A DNA stretch of 40,313 nt from Myxococcales bacterium (GTDB lineage Bacteria > Myxococcota > Bradymonadia > UBA7976 > UBA1532), in contig JACKDM010000046.1 of NCBI GenBank assembly GCA_020633515.1, forward strand, positions 1-40,313, read 5' to 3'. Positions within the stretch are counted from its first letter, which is position 1; the number at the start of each line of letters is the position of its first letter. Below the pieces are notes generated by a model. It saw nothing but the letters and a program-made list of their open reading frames with translations. It was not told the DNA's origin and did no database searches. Below, piece by piece: positions 29,139 to 39,955 of the stretch. Both the position numbers and the translations under genes were made by a program.

Positions 29139-31970
29139 ATGACCGGCGGCCTCCTCCCCCTCGCGCTCACCGCCGGCTACCTCGCGCTCCTCAGCGCCAT
29201 CGCCCTCCTCGTCGAGCGCCGCCCCCGCCTCGGCGCCCTCGCCCGCCACCCCATCACCGTCGCCCTCGCGCTCGGCGTCTACGCCACCTCCTGGACCTTC
29301 TACGGCGGCGTCGGCTTCGCCCACACCCACGGCTACGTCTTCCTCGCCATCAGCATCGGCGCCGCGCTCTCCTGCCTCGCCATCCCCATCCTCTGGCGCC
29401 CCCTCGCCCGCCTCGTCCGCCGCCGCGGCCTCCAGAGCCCCGCCGACCTCCTCGCCTACCGCTACCAATCCCGCCTCGTCGGCGCCGCCGTCACCCTCTT
29501 CCTCGTCGCCGGCATCCTCCCCTACCTCTCCCTCCAGATGCGCGCCGTCACCGAAGCCGCCGACGACCTCACCCCGCTCCCCACCCACGCCCTCGTCGGC
29601 CCCGCCTACGCCATCCTCCTCAGCCTCTTCGCCGTCGCCCTCGGCGTCCGCTACGCCGAACCCCGCCCCGACCGCCCCGGCCTCGTCGCCACCCTCGCCG
29701 TCGAATCGCTCATCAAGACCCTCGCCATCACCCTCGTCGGCCTCGCCGCCCTCTACGGCTTCTTCGGCGGCCTCGACGCCTTCGACGCCTGGCTCGCCGC
29801 CCGCCCCGACGCCCTCGCCGCCCTCTACCGCCCCGTCCTCGACGGCCCCTGGGCCGCCCTCATCACCGTCGCCTTCGTCGCCGCCTTCCTCCTCCCCCGC
29901 CAGTTCCACGTCGCCTTCGTCGAACGCGGCGACGACGCCACCCTCCGCCACGCCATGTGGGTGCTCCCCCTCCTCCTCCTCGCGCTCAACCTCCCGCTCC
30001 CCATCCTCTACTTCGCCGGCCGCGCCCTCGCCGGCCCCGACACCCCCCCCGACGTCTACGTGCTCGCCGCCGTCGAACACCCCCTCCTCAAAGGCATCGC
30101 CTTCCTCGGCGGCATCTCCGCATCCAGCGCCATGATCCTCGTCACCTCCATCGCCCTCGGCGGCATGATCGTCAACCACCTCGTCCTCCCCCTCACCGCC
30201 ACCGCCCGCCTCACCGTCCGCCGCCTCACCACGCTGCGCCGCGCCGTCATGGTCACCCTCATCTTCGCCGGCCTCGCGCTGCACCTCGCGCTCCCCCCCG
30301 ACGGCCCCCTCGCCGACCTCGGCCTCGTCAGCTTCACCGCCGTCCTCCAGCTCCTCCCCGGCGTCCTCGGCGCCCTCTTCTGGCCCCGCGCCACCCGCCG
30401 CGGCCTCCTCGCCGGCCTCGCCGGCGGCGCCACCATCTGGACCCTCCACGTCATCGCCATCATCACCGGCGACCCCGGCCTCGCCCGCCTCGCCGGCCAC
30501 GGCCTCGGCGACGACCCCCGCGAGATCGCCATCTGGGCCAGCCTCACCCTCAACGCCCTCCTCTACATCGCCGCGAGCCTCACCGCCCCCCCGCGCCCCG
30601 TCGAAGCCGCCGCCGCCGCCGCCTGCGCCGACGACGACCTCCCCCACACCGCCCGCCACCACACCCCCGACGCCCTCACCCGCCGCCTCGCCCTCCTCCT
30701 CGGCCCCGACGCCGCCCGCAGCGCCATCGACGCCCTCCTCCGCGACCTCGGCCTCCCCCCCACCGAACGCCGCCCCCTCGAGCTCGCCCGCCTCGCCGAC
30801 CGCGCCGAACGCGCCCTCTCCGCCCTCGTCGGCCCCCTCGCCGCCCGCGCCCTCGTCGGCCGCGACGACGACGCCCCCGCCGCCCTCGCCGCCGAGCTCC
30901 GCTTCGTCCAGGCCGACACATCGCCCCGCCGCGGCGGCCTCGAAGCCGCCCTCGACCGCGTGCAACGCTACCTCGGCGCCGTCCTCGACGAGATCCCCGA
31001 AGGCATCTGCGCCCTCGACGAACGCGACGAGATCGCCGTCTGGAACCCCGCCCTCGCCCGCCGAACCGCCATCCCCATCGACACCGCCCGCGGCGCCCGC
31101 CTCGACGACCTCCCGCCCCCCTACGGCCCCATCCTCCGCGACGCCCGCGCCTGCCCCGGCCAGGCCATCGAACGCACCCTCGGCGACGGCCACCCCCGCA
31201 TCCTCCGCCTCCGCTGCGCCCTCATCACCGAACCCGGCCGCGACCCCCTCGGCGCCGTCATCCTCGTCGAAGACCTCACCCGCCGCCGCCAGCTCCGCGC
31301 CCAGGCCGCCCACCAGGACCGCCTCGCCTCCGTCGGCCGCCTCGCCGCCGGCGTCGCCCACGAGATCCGAAACCCCCTCACCGGCATGCTCATGGTCGCC
31401 CAGAACCTCCGCGCCGAGCCCGCCGCCGACGACCTCGAAGACCGCCTCGACCTCATCATCGGCGAAGGCCGCCGCATCGACGCCATCGTCCGCACCCTCC
31501 TCGGCTTCAGCCGCGCCGACGACGACCCCACCCGCGCCCTCGCCCCCGAACCCGTCGACCTCCGCGCCCTCGCCCACGAAGCCATCAACCTCGTCCGCCT
31601 CGGCCCCCACGCCCGCCGCCTCCACTTCACCACCGACATCCCCGACGCCACCGCCACCCTCGACCGCCAACGCATCACCCAGGTCCTCATCAACCTCCTC
31701 GCCAACGCCCGCGACGCCGCCGCCACCCGCGTCGACCTCACCGCCCGCCTCACCGACCGCACCCTCACCCTCGACATCACCGACGACGGCCCCGGCGTCC
31801 CCGCACCCCTCCGCGAACGCATCTTCGAACCCTTCTTCACCACCAAGCCCCCCGGCGAAGGCACCGGCCTCGGCCTCGCCGTCAGCCACCGCATCATCGA
31901 AGAACACGGCGGCCGCCTCGAACTCCTCGACGCCCCCCCCACCACCTTCCGCGTCACCCTCCCCGCTTGA
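29139..31970 (+). CDS. Sensor histidine kinase with fused Na+/solute-symporter domain (CbrA/CrbS-like)
   Basis: This 943-aa inner-membrane protein joins an SLC5/SSS transporter-like domain of about 12-13 helices (1 to about 490; SFTGRR-type loops replaced by TSWTFYGGVGFAHTHGY and QSPADLLAYRYQS), a linker, a PAS domain (about 610-720, LDEIPEGICALDERDEIAVWN) and a kinase core. The H-box is VAHEIRNPLTG (His near 741), the N-box QVLINLLANARDAA, and G/F boxes DDGPGVP, FEPFFTTKPPGEGTGLGL. The architecture is that of CbrA, CrbS and MxtR, in which the transporter part senses or couples to substrate; CrbS-type kinases control acetyl-CoA synthetase. It is followed at 55 bp by its probable partner regulator. 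Start ATG 29139 has only a weak upstream GAAG. Confidence 0.9.
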   Translation: MTGGLLPLALTAGYLALLSAIALLVERRPRLGALARHPITVALALGVYATSWTFYGGVGFAHTHGYVFLAISIGAALSCLAIPILWRPLARLVRRRGLQSPADLLAYRYQSRLVGAAVTLFLVAGILPYLSLQMRAVTEAADDLTPLPTHALVGPAYAILLSLFAVALGVRYAEPRPDRPGLVATLAVESLIKTLAITLVGLAALYGFFGGLDAFDAWLAARPDALAALYRPVLDGPWAALITVAFVAAFLLPRQFHVAFVERGDDATLRHAMWVLPLLLLALNLPLPILYFAGRALAGPDTPPDVYVLAAVEHPLLKGIAFLGGISASSAMILVTSIALGGMIVNHLVLPLTATARLTVRRLTTLRRAVMVTLIFAGLALHLALPPDGPLADLGLVSFTAVLQLLPGVLGALFWPRATRRGLLAGLAGGATIWTLHVIAIITGDPGLARLAGHGLGDDPREIAIWASLTLNALLYIAASLTAPPRPVEAAAAAACADDDLPHTARHHTPDALTRRLALLLGPDAARSAIDALLRDLGLPPTERRPLELARLADRAERALSALVGPLAARALVGRDDDAPAALAAELRFVQADTSPRRGGLEAALDRVQRYLGAVLDEIPEGICALDERDEIAVWNPALARRTAIPIDTARGARLDDLPPPYGPILRDARACPGQAIERTLGDGHPRILRLRCALITEPGRDPLGAVILVEDLTRRRQLRAQAAHQDRLASVGRLAAGVAHEIRNPLTGMLMVAQNLRAEPAADDLEDRLDLIIGEGRRIDAIVRTLLGFSRADDDPTRALAPEPVDLRALAHEAINLVRLGPHARRLHFTTDIPDATATLDRQRITQVLINLLANARDAAATRVDLTARLTDRTLTLDITDDGPGVPAPLRERIFEPFFTTKPPGEGTGLGLAVSHRIIEEHGGRLELLDAPPTTFRVTLPA

Positions 31971-32025
31971 TTCCACGCCCGCCAGCCGCCAGTCTGGGCT
32001 CCTGACATCACCTCTTGGATCAACG

Positions 32026-33366
32026 ATGAGCCGCATCCTCGTCGTCGAAGACGAACCCGTCATCCGCGCCGAGATCGCCCGCACCCTCAAGCGCGCCGGC
32101 CACCACGTCGACGCCGCCCCCGACGTCCCCGCCGCCGAAGCCCTCGACCTCCAAGCCTACGACCTCATCCTCACCGACCTCCGCCTCCCCGGCCCCCCCG
32201 GCGACGTCCTCATCGACCACGCCCCCGGCGTCCCCGTCGTCGTCATGACCGCCTACGGCAGCGTCCGCCAGGCCGTCGACGCCATGAAACGCGGCGCCGC
32301 CGACTACCTCCAGAAGCCCTTCGACCCCGACGAGCTCGTCGTCACCCTCGACCGCGTCCTCGGCAACACCCGCCTCGCCCGCAGCCACGCGCTCCTCCAG
32401 ACCGAGATCGACCGCCAGTGGGCCATCGACGGCATGGTCGGCGCCTGCGCCCCCATGCGCGCCGCCTTCGACCGCATCCACAAAGCCGGCCCCACCCCCG
32501 CCACCGTGCTCGTCCTCGGCGAGAGCGGCACCGGCAAGGAGCTCGTCGCCCGCGCCATCCACAAAAAGAGCCCCCGCCACGACGCCGCCTTCGTCGCCGT
32601 CAACTGCGCCTCCATCCCCGAGACCCTCATCGAATCCCAGCTCTTCGGCCACGAACGCGGCGCCTTCACCGGCGCCCACGCCCGCCAGCCCGGCCTCTTC
32701 GAAGTCGCCTCCGGCGGCACCCTCTTCCTCGACGAGATCGGCGAGCTCCCACCCCCCGCGCAAGCCCGCCTCCTCCGCGTCCTCCAGGAAGGCGAGATCC
32801 GCCCCGTCGGCGCCGCCCGCCCCCGCCCCGTCGACACCCGCATCATCGCCGCCACCCACCGCGACCTCGCCGCCATGGTCGACGCCGGCAACTTCCGCCG
32901 CGACCTCTACTTCCGCCTCCGCGTCATCGAGATCACGCTCCCCCCCCTCCGCGACCGCGGCGACGACATCGACGCCCTCGCCGACATGCTCCTCCAAAAG
33001 ACCCTGCGCCGCCTCGGCCGCCCCCCCGCCACCTTCGACCCCGACGCCCGCCGCGCGCTCCGCCGCCACCCCTGGCCCGGCAACGTGCGCGAGCTCGAGA
33101 ACGCCGTCGAACGCGCCGTCATCCTCTCCGCCGGCGGCCCCATCACCCCCGCCGACCTCGGCCTCGGCCCCACGACCACCACCGCGCCCCCCCTCGCCCT
33201 GCCCGCGCTCGACGCCGACGACGTCTCCCTCGAAGCCTACTTCCGCGCCTACGTCCTCACCCACCAGGACCACCAGAGCGAGACCGAGATCGCCCGCCGC
33301 CTCGGCATCAGCCGCAAGTCGCTCTGGGAGCGCCGCCAACGCCTCGGCCTCCCGCGCCCCAAGTGA
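32026..33366 (+). CDS. NtrC-family sigma-54-dependent response regulator
   Basis: This 446-aa activator has three parts. The receiver (1-120) has acidic pocket VEDE, phospho-acceptor Asp 51 in LTDLRLPG, Thr in MTAYGS and Lys in LQKPFD. The AAA+ domain (about 140-380) has Walker A GESGTGKE near 166, the sigma-54-contact loop GAFTGA at 212-217, Walker B GGTLFLDEIGEL and RDLYFRL. The C-terminal Fis-type helix-turn-helix is EIARRLGISRKSLWERRQRLGL. An intact GAFTGA means it should open sigma-54 promoters. Adjacent to the SSS-type kinase, it is the natural partner, and a -24/-12 promoter lies just downstream before the acetate genes. CrbR-type partners in Vibrio are LuxR-type, so this pairing is different. 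Confidence 0.93.
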   Translation: MSRILVVEDEPVIRAEIARTLKRAGHHVDAAPDVPAAEALDLQAYDLILTDLRLPGPPGDVLIDHAPGVPVVVMTAYGSVRQAVDAMKRGAADYLQKPFDPDELVVTLDRVLGNTRLARSHALLQTEIDRQWAIDGMVGACAPMRAAFDRIHKAGPTPATVLVLGESGTGKELVARAIHKKSPRHDAAFVAVNCASIPETLIESQLFGHERGAFTGAHARQPGLFEVASGGTLFLDEIGELPPPAQARLLRVLQEGEIRPVGAARPRPVDTRIIAATHRDLAAMVDAGNFRRDLYFRLRVIEITLPPLRDRGDDIDALADMLLQKTLRRLGRPPATFDPDARRALRRHPWPGNVRELENAVERAVILSAGGPITPADLGLGPTTTTAPPLALPALDADDVSLEAYFRAYVLTHQDHQSETEIARRLGISRKSLWERRQRLGLPRPK

Positions 33367-33413
33367 CCCCCTGCGCTCACTGTTCCCAAACCACCCACCC
33401 CACCGCGCCCCCC

Positions 33414-33432
33414 ATGTCACCGCCGGTAACAT
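33414..33432. promoter_or_regulatory. Candidate enhancer palindrome for the NtrC-type regulator
   Basis: ATGTCACC-GCC-GGTAACAT is an inverted repeat with one mismatch, centred near 33423, about 75 bp upstream of the predicted sigma-54 start. A further half-site GTGACA lies at 33449-33454. Distance and symmetry are typical for NtrC-class upstream activating sites; binding is inferred. Confidence 0.5.
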
Positions 33433-33471
33433 GCTGCGTCGCACCATCGTGACACCATCAACCCCGCCCCC

Positions 33472-33489
33472 ACCGGCACGCATATTGCC
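33472..33489 (+). promoter_or_regulatory. Sigma-54 (-24/-12) promoter of the acetate operon
   Basis: CGGCACG, then CATA, then TTGC fits the sigma-54 consensus TGGCACG-N4-TTGC at all but the first position. The invariant GG (33475-33476) and GC (33487-33488) are exactly 10 bp apart. Transcription would begin near 33500, 61 bp before the DUF4212 start codon. The gene immediately upstream is a sigma-54 activator with an intact GAFTGA loop. Confidence 0.75.
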
Positions 33490-33560
33490 ATCCCACGCCC
33501 CCACCCGGTGAGAAGAACCCCGGCGGGACCCACCCGCCCAAAGCGCACGGTGAGCGACCC

Positions 33561-33869
33561 ATGGCAGACCCGAAGCCGCCCGCCCCCCCGGACGACCACC
33601 GCGCCTACTGGCGAACGAACCTGCGCTACCTCGCCATCCTCCTCACCATCTGGTTCGCCGTCTCCTACGGCGCCGGCATCCTCCTCGCCGAGCCCCTCAA
33701 CGCCATCCGCATCCCCGGCACCGGCTTCCCGCTCGGCTTCTGGTTCGCCCAGCAAGGCAGCATCTATGTCTTCGTCGCGCTCATCTTCGCCTACGTCTGG
33801 CTGATGAACCGCCTCGACCACGCCCACGCCGTCGACGAGATCGGCGAAGACAGCGAGGCCGGCAAGTGA
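33561..33869 (+). CDS. DUF4212 small subunit of sodium/solute symporter
   Basis: This 102-aa protein has two membrane helices (RYLAILLTIWFAVSYGAGILLA and FWFAQQGSIYVFVALIFAYVWLM). The Arg-Tyr-Trp-Arg-x-Asn start of helix 1 (RAYWRTNLRY) and the GFPLGFWFAQQGSIYVF block are characteristic of DUF4212, which is found as the small partner of VC_2705-type symporters. GGTGAG lies 6 bp before the ATG. Its stop overlaps the GTG of the symporter gene by 4 bp (33866-33869), indicating translational coupling and a likely complex. Confidence 0.9.
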   Translation: MADPKPPAPPDDHRAYWRTNLRYLAILLTIWFAVSYGAGILLAEPLNAIRIPGTGFPLGFWFAQQGSIYVFVALIFAYVWLMNRLDHAHAVDEIGEDSEAGK

Positions 33870-35641
33870 CCACCCAAGGCTGGACCTTCCTCATCGTCGG
33901 CGCCACCTTCGCGCTCTACATCGGCATCGCCATCTGGTCCCGCGCCGCCTCCACCAAAGACTTCTACGTCGCCGGCGGCGGCGTCTCACCCATCGCCAAC
34001 GGCATGGCAACCGGCGCCGACTGGATGTCCGCCGCCAGCTTCCTCTCCATGGCCGGACTCATCGCCTTCATGGGATACGACGGCTCCGTCTACCTCATGG
34101 GATGGACCGGCGGCTACGTGCTCCTCGCGCTCCTCCTCGCCCCCTACCTCCGCAAGTTCGGCCAGTTCACCGTCCCCGACTTCGTCGGCGACCGCTACTA
34201 CAGCCAGGCCGCCCGCCTCGTCGCCGTCATCTGTGCCATCTTCATCTCATTCACCTACGTCGCCGGCCAGATGCGAGGCGTCGGCGTCGTCTTCAGCCGC
34301 TTCCTCGAGGTCGACATCACCATCGGCGTCCTCATCGGCATGGCCGTCGTCTTCTTCTACGCCGTGCTCGGAGGCATGAAAGGCATCACCTACACCCAGG
34401 TCGCCCAGTACGTCGTCCTCATCTTCGCCTACATGGTCCCCGCCATCTTCATCTCGCTCCTCGTCACCGACAACCCCATCCCCCAGCTCGGCCTCGGCGG
34501 CGAGGTCCAAGGCGGCGGCTACCTCCTCGACAAGCTCGACGGCCTGCACGCGGAGCTCGGCTTCGCCGCCTACACCGACGGCAGCAAGTCGCTCATCGAC
34601 GTCTTCTGCATCACCATGGCGTTGATGGTCGGCACCGCCGGCCTCCCCCATGTCATCATCCGCTTCTACACCGTGCCCCGCGTCCGCGACGCCCGCCTCT
34701 CCGCCGGCTACGCGCTCCTCTTCATCGCCATCCTCTACACCACCGCCCCCGCCGTCGCCGCCTTCGCCCGCCAGAACCTCATCTCCACCGTCGAAGGCGC
34801 CAGCTATGCCATGCCCGAAGCCGAGGGTGGCATCCCCGACTGGTTCAAGAAGTACGAGGCATCCGGCCTCATCGCATGGCTCGACAAAGACGGCGACGGC
34901 AGGATCCGCTACCGCGCCGGCGACGCCTTCCAAGGCGCCCCCCAGTTCGCCGAAGACCGCGGCCCAAGCGGCGAGCGCCGCGTCACCAACCCCCCCGCCG
35001 CCAACGAGAACGAGCTCTACGTCGACCGCGACATCATGGTCCTCGCCAACCCCGAGATCGCCCACCTCCCCGACTGGGTCATCGCGCTCGTCGCCGCCGG
35101 CGCCCTCGCCGCCGCGCTCTCCACCGCCGCCGGCCTCCTCCTCGTCGTCTCCACCGCCGTCAGCCACGACCTCCTCAAGCGCACCTTCACCCCCGGCATC
35201 AGCGAAAAGAACGAGCTCCGCGCCGCCCGCGTCGCCGCCGCCGTCGCCGTCTGCATCGCCGGCTGGTTCGGCATCCACCCGCCCGGCTTCGTCGCGCAGG
35301 TCGTCGCCTTCGCCTTCGGCCTCGCCGCCGCCACCTTCTTCCCCGCCATCATCCTCGGCATCTTCGTCAAGCGCGCCAACCGCGAAGGCGTCGTCGCCGG
35401 CATGATCGCCGGCCTGCTCTTCACCGGCGGCTACATCGTCTGGTTCAAGTTCCTCGGCGGCACCGCCGACGGCTGGTGGCTCGGCATCTCCCCCGAAGGC
35501 ATCGGCACCCTCGGCATGTGCCTCAACTTCGCCGTCTCCCTCGGCCTCGGCCGCTTCTTCCCCCCGCCCCCCGCCGACGTGCAGCAGCTCGTCGAAGACA
35601 TCCGCGTCCCTCGCGGCGCCGGCCAGGCCAGCGCCCACTGA
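33866..35641 (+). CDS. Cation/acetate symporter, VC_2705-type SSS family
   Basis: This 591-aa inner-membrane transporter of the sodium:solute symporter family would import acetate or a related short-chain monocarboxylate with Na+ or H+. Typical blocks are TKDFYVAGGGVSPIANGMATGADWMSAASF, GQFTVPDFVGDRYYSQAAR, AVLGGMKGITYTQVAQY and GTAGLPHVIIRFYTVPRVRDAR. A large hydrophilic loop holds the EF-hand-like sequence DKDGDGRIRYRAGD, as is usual for this subfamily. The GTG start overlaps the DUF4212 stop. A SSS domain also occurs in the sensor kinase upstream, but that copy is fused to signalling domains and is a separate subfamily. Confidence 0.9.
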   Translation: MTTQGWTFLIVGATFALYIGIAIWSRAASTKDFYVAGGGVSPIANGMATGADWMSAASFLSMAGLIAFMGYDGSVYLMGWTGGYVLLALLLAPYLRKFGQFTVPDFVGDRYYSQAARLVAVICAIFISFTYVAGQMRGVGVVFSRFLEVDITIGVLIGMAVVFFYAVLGGMKGITYTQVAQYVVLIFAYMVPAIFISLLVTDNPIPQLGLGGEVQGGGYLLDKLDGLHAELGFAAYTDGSKSLIDVFCITMALMVGTAGLPHVIIRFYTVPRVRDARLSAGYALLFIAILYTTAPAVAAFARQNLISTVEGASYAMPEAEGGIPDWFKKYEASGLIAWLDKDGDGRIRYRAGDAFQGAPQFAEDRGPSGERRVTNPPAANENELYVDRDIMVLANPEIAHLPDWVIALVAAGALAAALSTAAGLLLVVSTAVSHDLLKRTFTPGISEKNELRAARVAAAVAVCIAGWFGIHPPGFVAQVVAFAFGLAAATFFPAIILGIFVKRANREGVVAGMIAGLLFTGGYIVWFKFLGGTADGWWLGISPEGIGTLGMCLNFAVSLGLGRFFPPPPADVQQLVEDIRVPRGAGQASAH

Positions 35642-35670
35642 CGCCATCGCCCCCGCTCCCGGAGCCCTTC

Positions 35671-36969
35671 ATGCGCCACGCCCTCGCCGCCCTCCTCGCG
35701 CTCACCGCCACCGCCGCTCACGCCGAGTACCGACCCATGAAGGTCGACCTCGACCCCGACGGCAAGTCATTCGTCCGCATCAACACCTGGCATCAGGTCT
35801 GGCTGCGCTACGCCGAGCAGAACCCCGGCACCGCCGTCAACGGCGTCGAAGAGACCGACGACGCCTTCGACATCGGCATGCGCCGCAGCCGCGTCCTCAT
35901 CCACGGCCAGCTCACCCCCCGGCTGACCATGGTCACCCACTTCGGCTTCGACAATCAGACCTTCGACAGCGGCAAGAAGCCCGCCCTCTTCATGCACGAC
36001 GCCTTCGTGCAATACGATGTCGTCCCCGACATCCTCACCCTCGGCGGCGGCCTCCACTACTTCAACGGCGTCTCCCGCATGACATCGGCGAGCACCCAGA
36101 GCTTCCTCGCCATCGACGCCCCCACCTTCAACTGGCCCACCATCGAACGCAGCGACCAGTTCGGCCGCATGTATGGCATCTATGCCAAGGGCCGCCTCGC
36201 ATCCCTCGACTACCGCCTCTCCGTCAACCAGCCCTTCAAGAACGACGACAAGGAACCCACCGAGCGCGGCGACTACAACAGCCGCCGCCACGGCCTCTCC
36301 TACGCCGCCTACCTCAGCTATGCCTTCGCCGACCTCGAACCCAACACCCTGCCCTACACGACCGGCACCTGGCTCGGCAAGAAGCGCGTCTTCAACATCG
36401 GCGCCGGCGGCTACTACGAGCCCGACGGCGTCGCCTGGCTCGAAGACGGCGACCGCCAGACCGACGCGCTCGCCGCGCTCGGCGTCGACCTCTTCTTCGA
36501 CCAGCCCATCGGCGACGCCGGCGCGCTGACCGCCTACCTCGTCTGGTACCGCTACGACTTCGGCCCCGACAACCTCCGCATGGCCGGCACCATGAACACC
36601 GGCGAGCCCGCCACCACCGGCCCCGACGGCGACGGCGCCCCCGCCGCGCTCTCGCTCAACGGCCCCGGCAACAGCTACCCCGTCCTCGGCACCGGCGACC
36701 AGCTCTACGCCCTCGCCGGCTGGCTCCTCCCCGTCGCGCTCGGCGACACCCGCTTCCAACCCTACGCCGCCATCAGCGCCGGCCTCTTCGACGCCCTCGA
36801 CGAGCCCTCCCTCGTCTTCGAAGGCGGCCTCAACATCCTCCTCTACGGCCATCAGGCCAAGCTCACCGCCCACCTCCGAAACCGCCCCATCTTCACCCTC
36901 CAGGACGGCGAGGCGCTCGTCGACAGCCGCGCCAACGAAGTGATCCTGCAAACGCAGATGGCATTCTGA
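35671..36969 (+). CDS. Outer-membrane porin
   Basis: This 432-aa protein has a signal peptide MRHALAALLALTATAAHA cleaved before EYRP. Alternating amphipathic strands follow (SFVRINTWHQVWLRYAEQN, FDIGMRRSRVLIHGQLTPRLTMVTHFGFD, HDAFVQYDVVPDILTLGGGLHYF, ALTAYLVWYRYDFG). The C-terminal residue is Phe in VILQTQMAF, the recognition signal for the BAM insertase. This is the layout of phosphate-selective-porin-like beta barrels. Position between the symporter and acetyl-CoA synthetase suggests it passes acetate or a related anion across the outer membrane. GGAG precedes the ATG by 6 bp and the gene starts 29 bp after the symporter stop. Confidence 0.8.
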   Translation: MRHALAALLALTATAAHAEYRPMKVDLDPDGKSFVRINTWHQVWLRYAEQNPGTAVNGVEETDDAFDIGMRRSRVLIHGQLTPRLTMVTHFGFDNQTFDSGKKPALFMHDAFVQYDVVPDILTLGGGLHYFNGVSRMTSASTQSFLAIDAPTFNWPTIERSDQFGRMYGIYAKGRLASLDYRLSVNQPFKNDDKEPTERGDYNSRRHGLSYAAYLSYAFADLEPNTLPYTTGTWLGKKRVFNIGAGGYYEPDGVAWLEDGDRQTDALAALGVDLFFDQPIGDAGALTAYLVWYRYDFGPDNLRMAGTMNTGEPATTGPDGDGAPAALSLNGPGNSYPVLGTGDQLYALAGWLLPVALGDTRFQPYAAISAGLFDALDEPSLVFEGGLNILLYGHQAKLTAHLRNRPIFTLQDGEALVDSRANEVILQTQMAF

Positions 36970-37027
36970 TACACCTGTCAGGAGACCCACGCCGCGCGCA
37001 CGCGGCCCGGAGCCGAGGAGCGAGCCC

Positions 37028-38989
<1,962 letters not shown>

Positions 38990-39250
38990 GCGCTCGGCAG
39001 ACAATCACTCGATCGACAGCTCGGATCGGCCTGCGCCGCCGCCGCGGCGCGCTCTGGCCGGTTGGCCACCATCGTTCAGTCCCCCACGACCGGCGCAGGA
39101 TGCAGATCCCGGTCGGGCTCTCGTAGATGCCGCGTGCGACCTCGCCGCCGGGCTGCTCGGTGAAAAAGTTCTCCTCGATGCATCCCCTTCGAGCTCACCG
39201 GTCCAGACCGCCGACCCGTTGCAGGCGTCGCGGTACGGGTATGCCATGAT
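38990..39250. other. Spacer and decayed coding sequence after acs
   Basis: No intact gene is seen. On the minus strand the frame of the neighbouring FG-GAP relic continues past an in-frame TAG as MAYPYRDACNGSAVWTGELEG, then slips into a different frame (EENFFTEQPGGEVARGIYES). No terminator hairpin with a T-run follows acs. Confidence 0.5.
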
Positions 39251-39545
39251 CTACCACAGCTCCGTGCCATCCCAGCCCCAAGCGACGATGGCATCGCAGA
39301 CGTTGATCACCAGCTCGGCGTCACCGTCGCCGTCGAGATCGCCGAACGCGGTGATGCCTTGGTTGGTCGGGATGCTGTCGCGACCGACATAGTCGACGCG
39401 CGCGAGCCGCACATAGGCCTCATCGGCCACGCCGGTCCAGACCTCGAAGCGCATGCAGTCGTTGGGTGAGCCACCGATGAGAAACTCGGGGCGGCCGTCA
39501 CCGTCGAGATCGCCCGTGTCGCGAACTGCGCATTGCTGATCCTGC
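39251..39545 (-). pseudogene. Relic of an FG-GAP (VCBS) repeat secreted protein
   Basis: Two calcium-binding FG-GAP repeats are readable on the minus strand: DTGDLDGDGRPEFLIGG and AFGDLDGDGDAELVINV, followed by AWGWDGTELW and a TAG. In-frame homology-like sequence continues after that stop (MAYPYRDACNGSAVW), and the upstream side has no start, signal peptide or sensible sequence. Intact members are long secreted beta-propeller proteins, so this is a truncated and decayed fragment. The boundaries are approximate. Confidence 0.65.
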
Positions 39546-39742
39546 CACAGACCGACATCGGCTTCTCCGCCGAGGGCGACGAGGTGCTCGTCGTGCCGGC
39601 GGGGCGCTACGAGTTGCGGCAGAGTGTCCAGATGGGGACGATCGAGGTGGGGGAGACGACCGCGCAGTTGATGCTGCTGACCGTCGGTGGCGGCGGGCCG
39701 GCGGCGACCCAGGCGGTGAGACTGTCGGCGCACTCCGGGTAG
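39533..39742 (+). other. Short ORF fragment of uncertain reality
   Basis: A frame beginning at a TTG without a ribosome-binding site reads IGFSAEGDEVLVVPAGRYEL, QSVQMGTIEVGETTAQLMLL and ends SAHSG. The composition looks more protein-like than the usual GC shadows, so it may be the C-terminal relic of a beta-rich secreted protein. It abuts the FG-GAP relic on the opposite strand. No gene is claimed. Confidence 0.25.
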
Positions 39743-39955
39743 TACTTTAGGCGACCTGGGTGGGCTCGAACGCCCGGCACAAGCGGTTCGTTCACCTGGT
39801 AGATAGTGGGGTACGCTGCCGGTTGGGACGCCGGCGTTCGAGCATCGGTGAGGTGGGGCCTCATTTGGCCACCTGAGGTGCGTGCACCATTTCGAACACC
39901 TTACCATTGCCCCCAACCGGGGCGGCGGGGCAGGATGCCCGCCGAGGAGGACCGC
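39743..39955. other. Non-coding spacer with an inverted GTTCGAGC repeat
   Basis: There is no ORF with a plausible start. GCTCGAACGCCCGGC (39764-39778) and GCCGGCGTTCGAGC (39830-39843) form an imperfect inverted repeat with one extra C. GC content falls here relative to the rest of the window. AGGAGG before the next gene lies at its right end. Confidence 0.4.

Noticed and set aside
29082..32090. Minus-strand open frame of 1002 codons opposite the sensor kinase
   Set aside because: It is a Gly/Ala/Glu-rich shadow of the SSS-histidine kinase, which has all its motifs on the plus strand.
34860..34930. EF-hand-like DKDGDGRIRYRAGD loop as evidence for a fused calcium-binding protein
   Set aside because: A similar acidic loop is usual in VC_2705-type symporters, so it is not a novel fusion.
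39743..39865. tRNA-like pieces containing GTTCGA
   Set aside because: The T-arm and anticodon-arm pairings do not close to a cloverleaf on either strand (6- or 8-nt loops, mismatched stems). At most it is a degenerate remnant.
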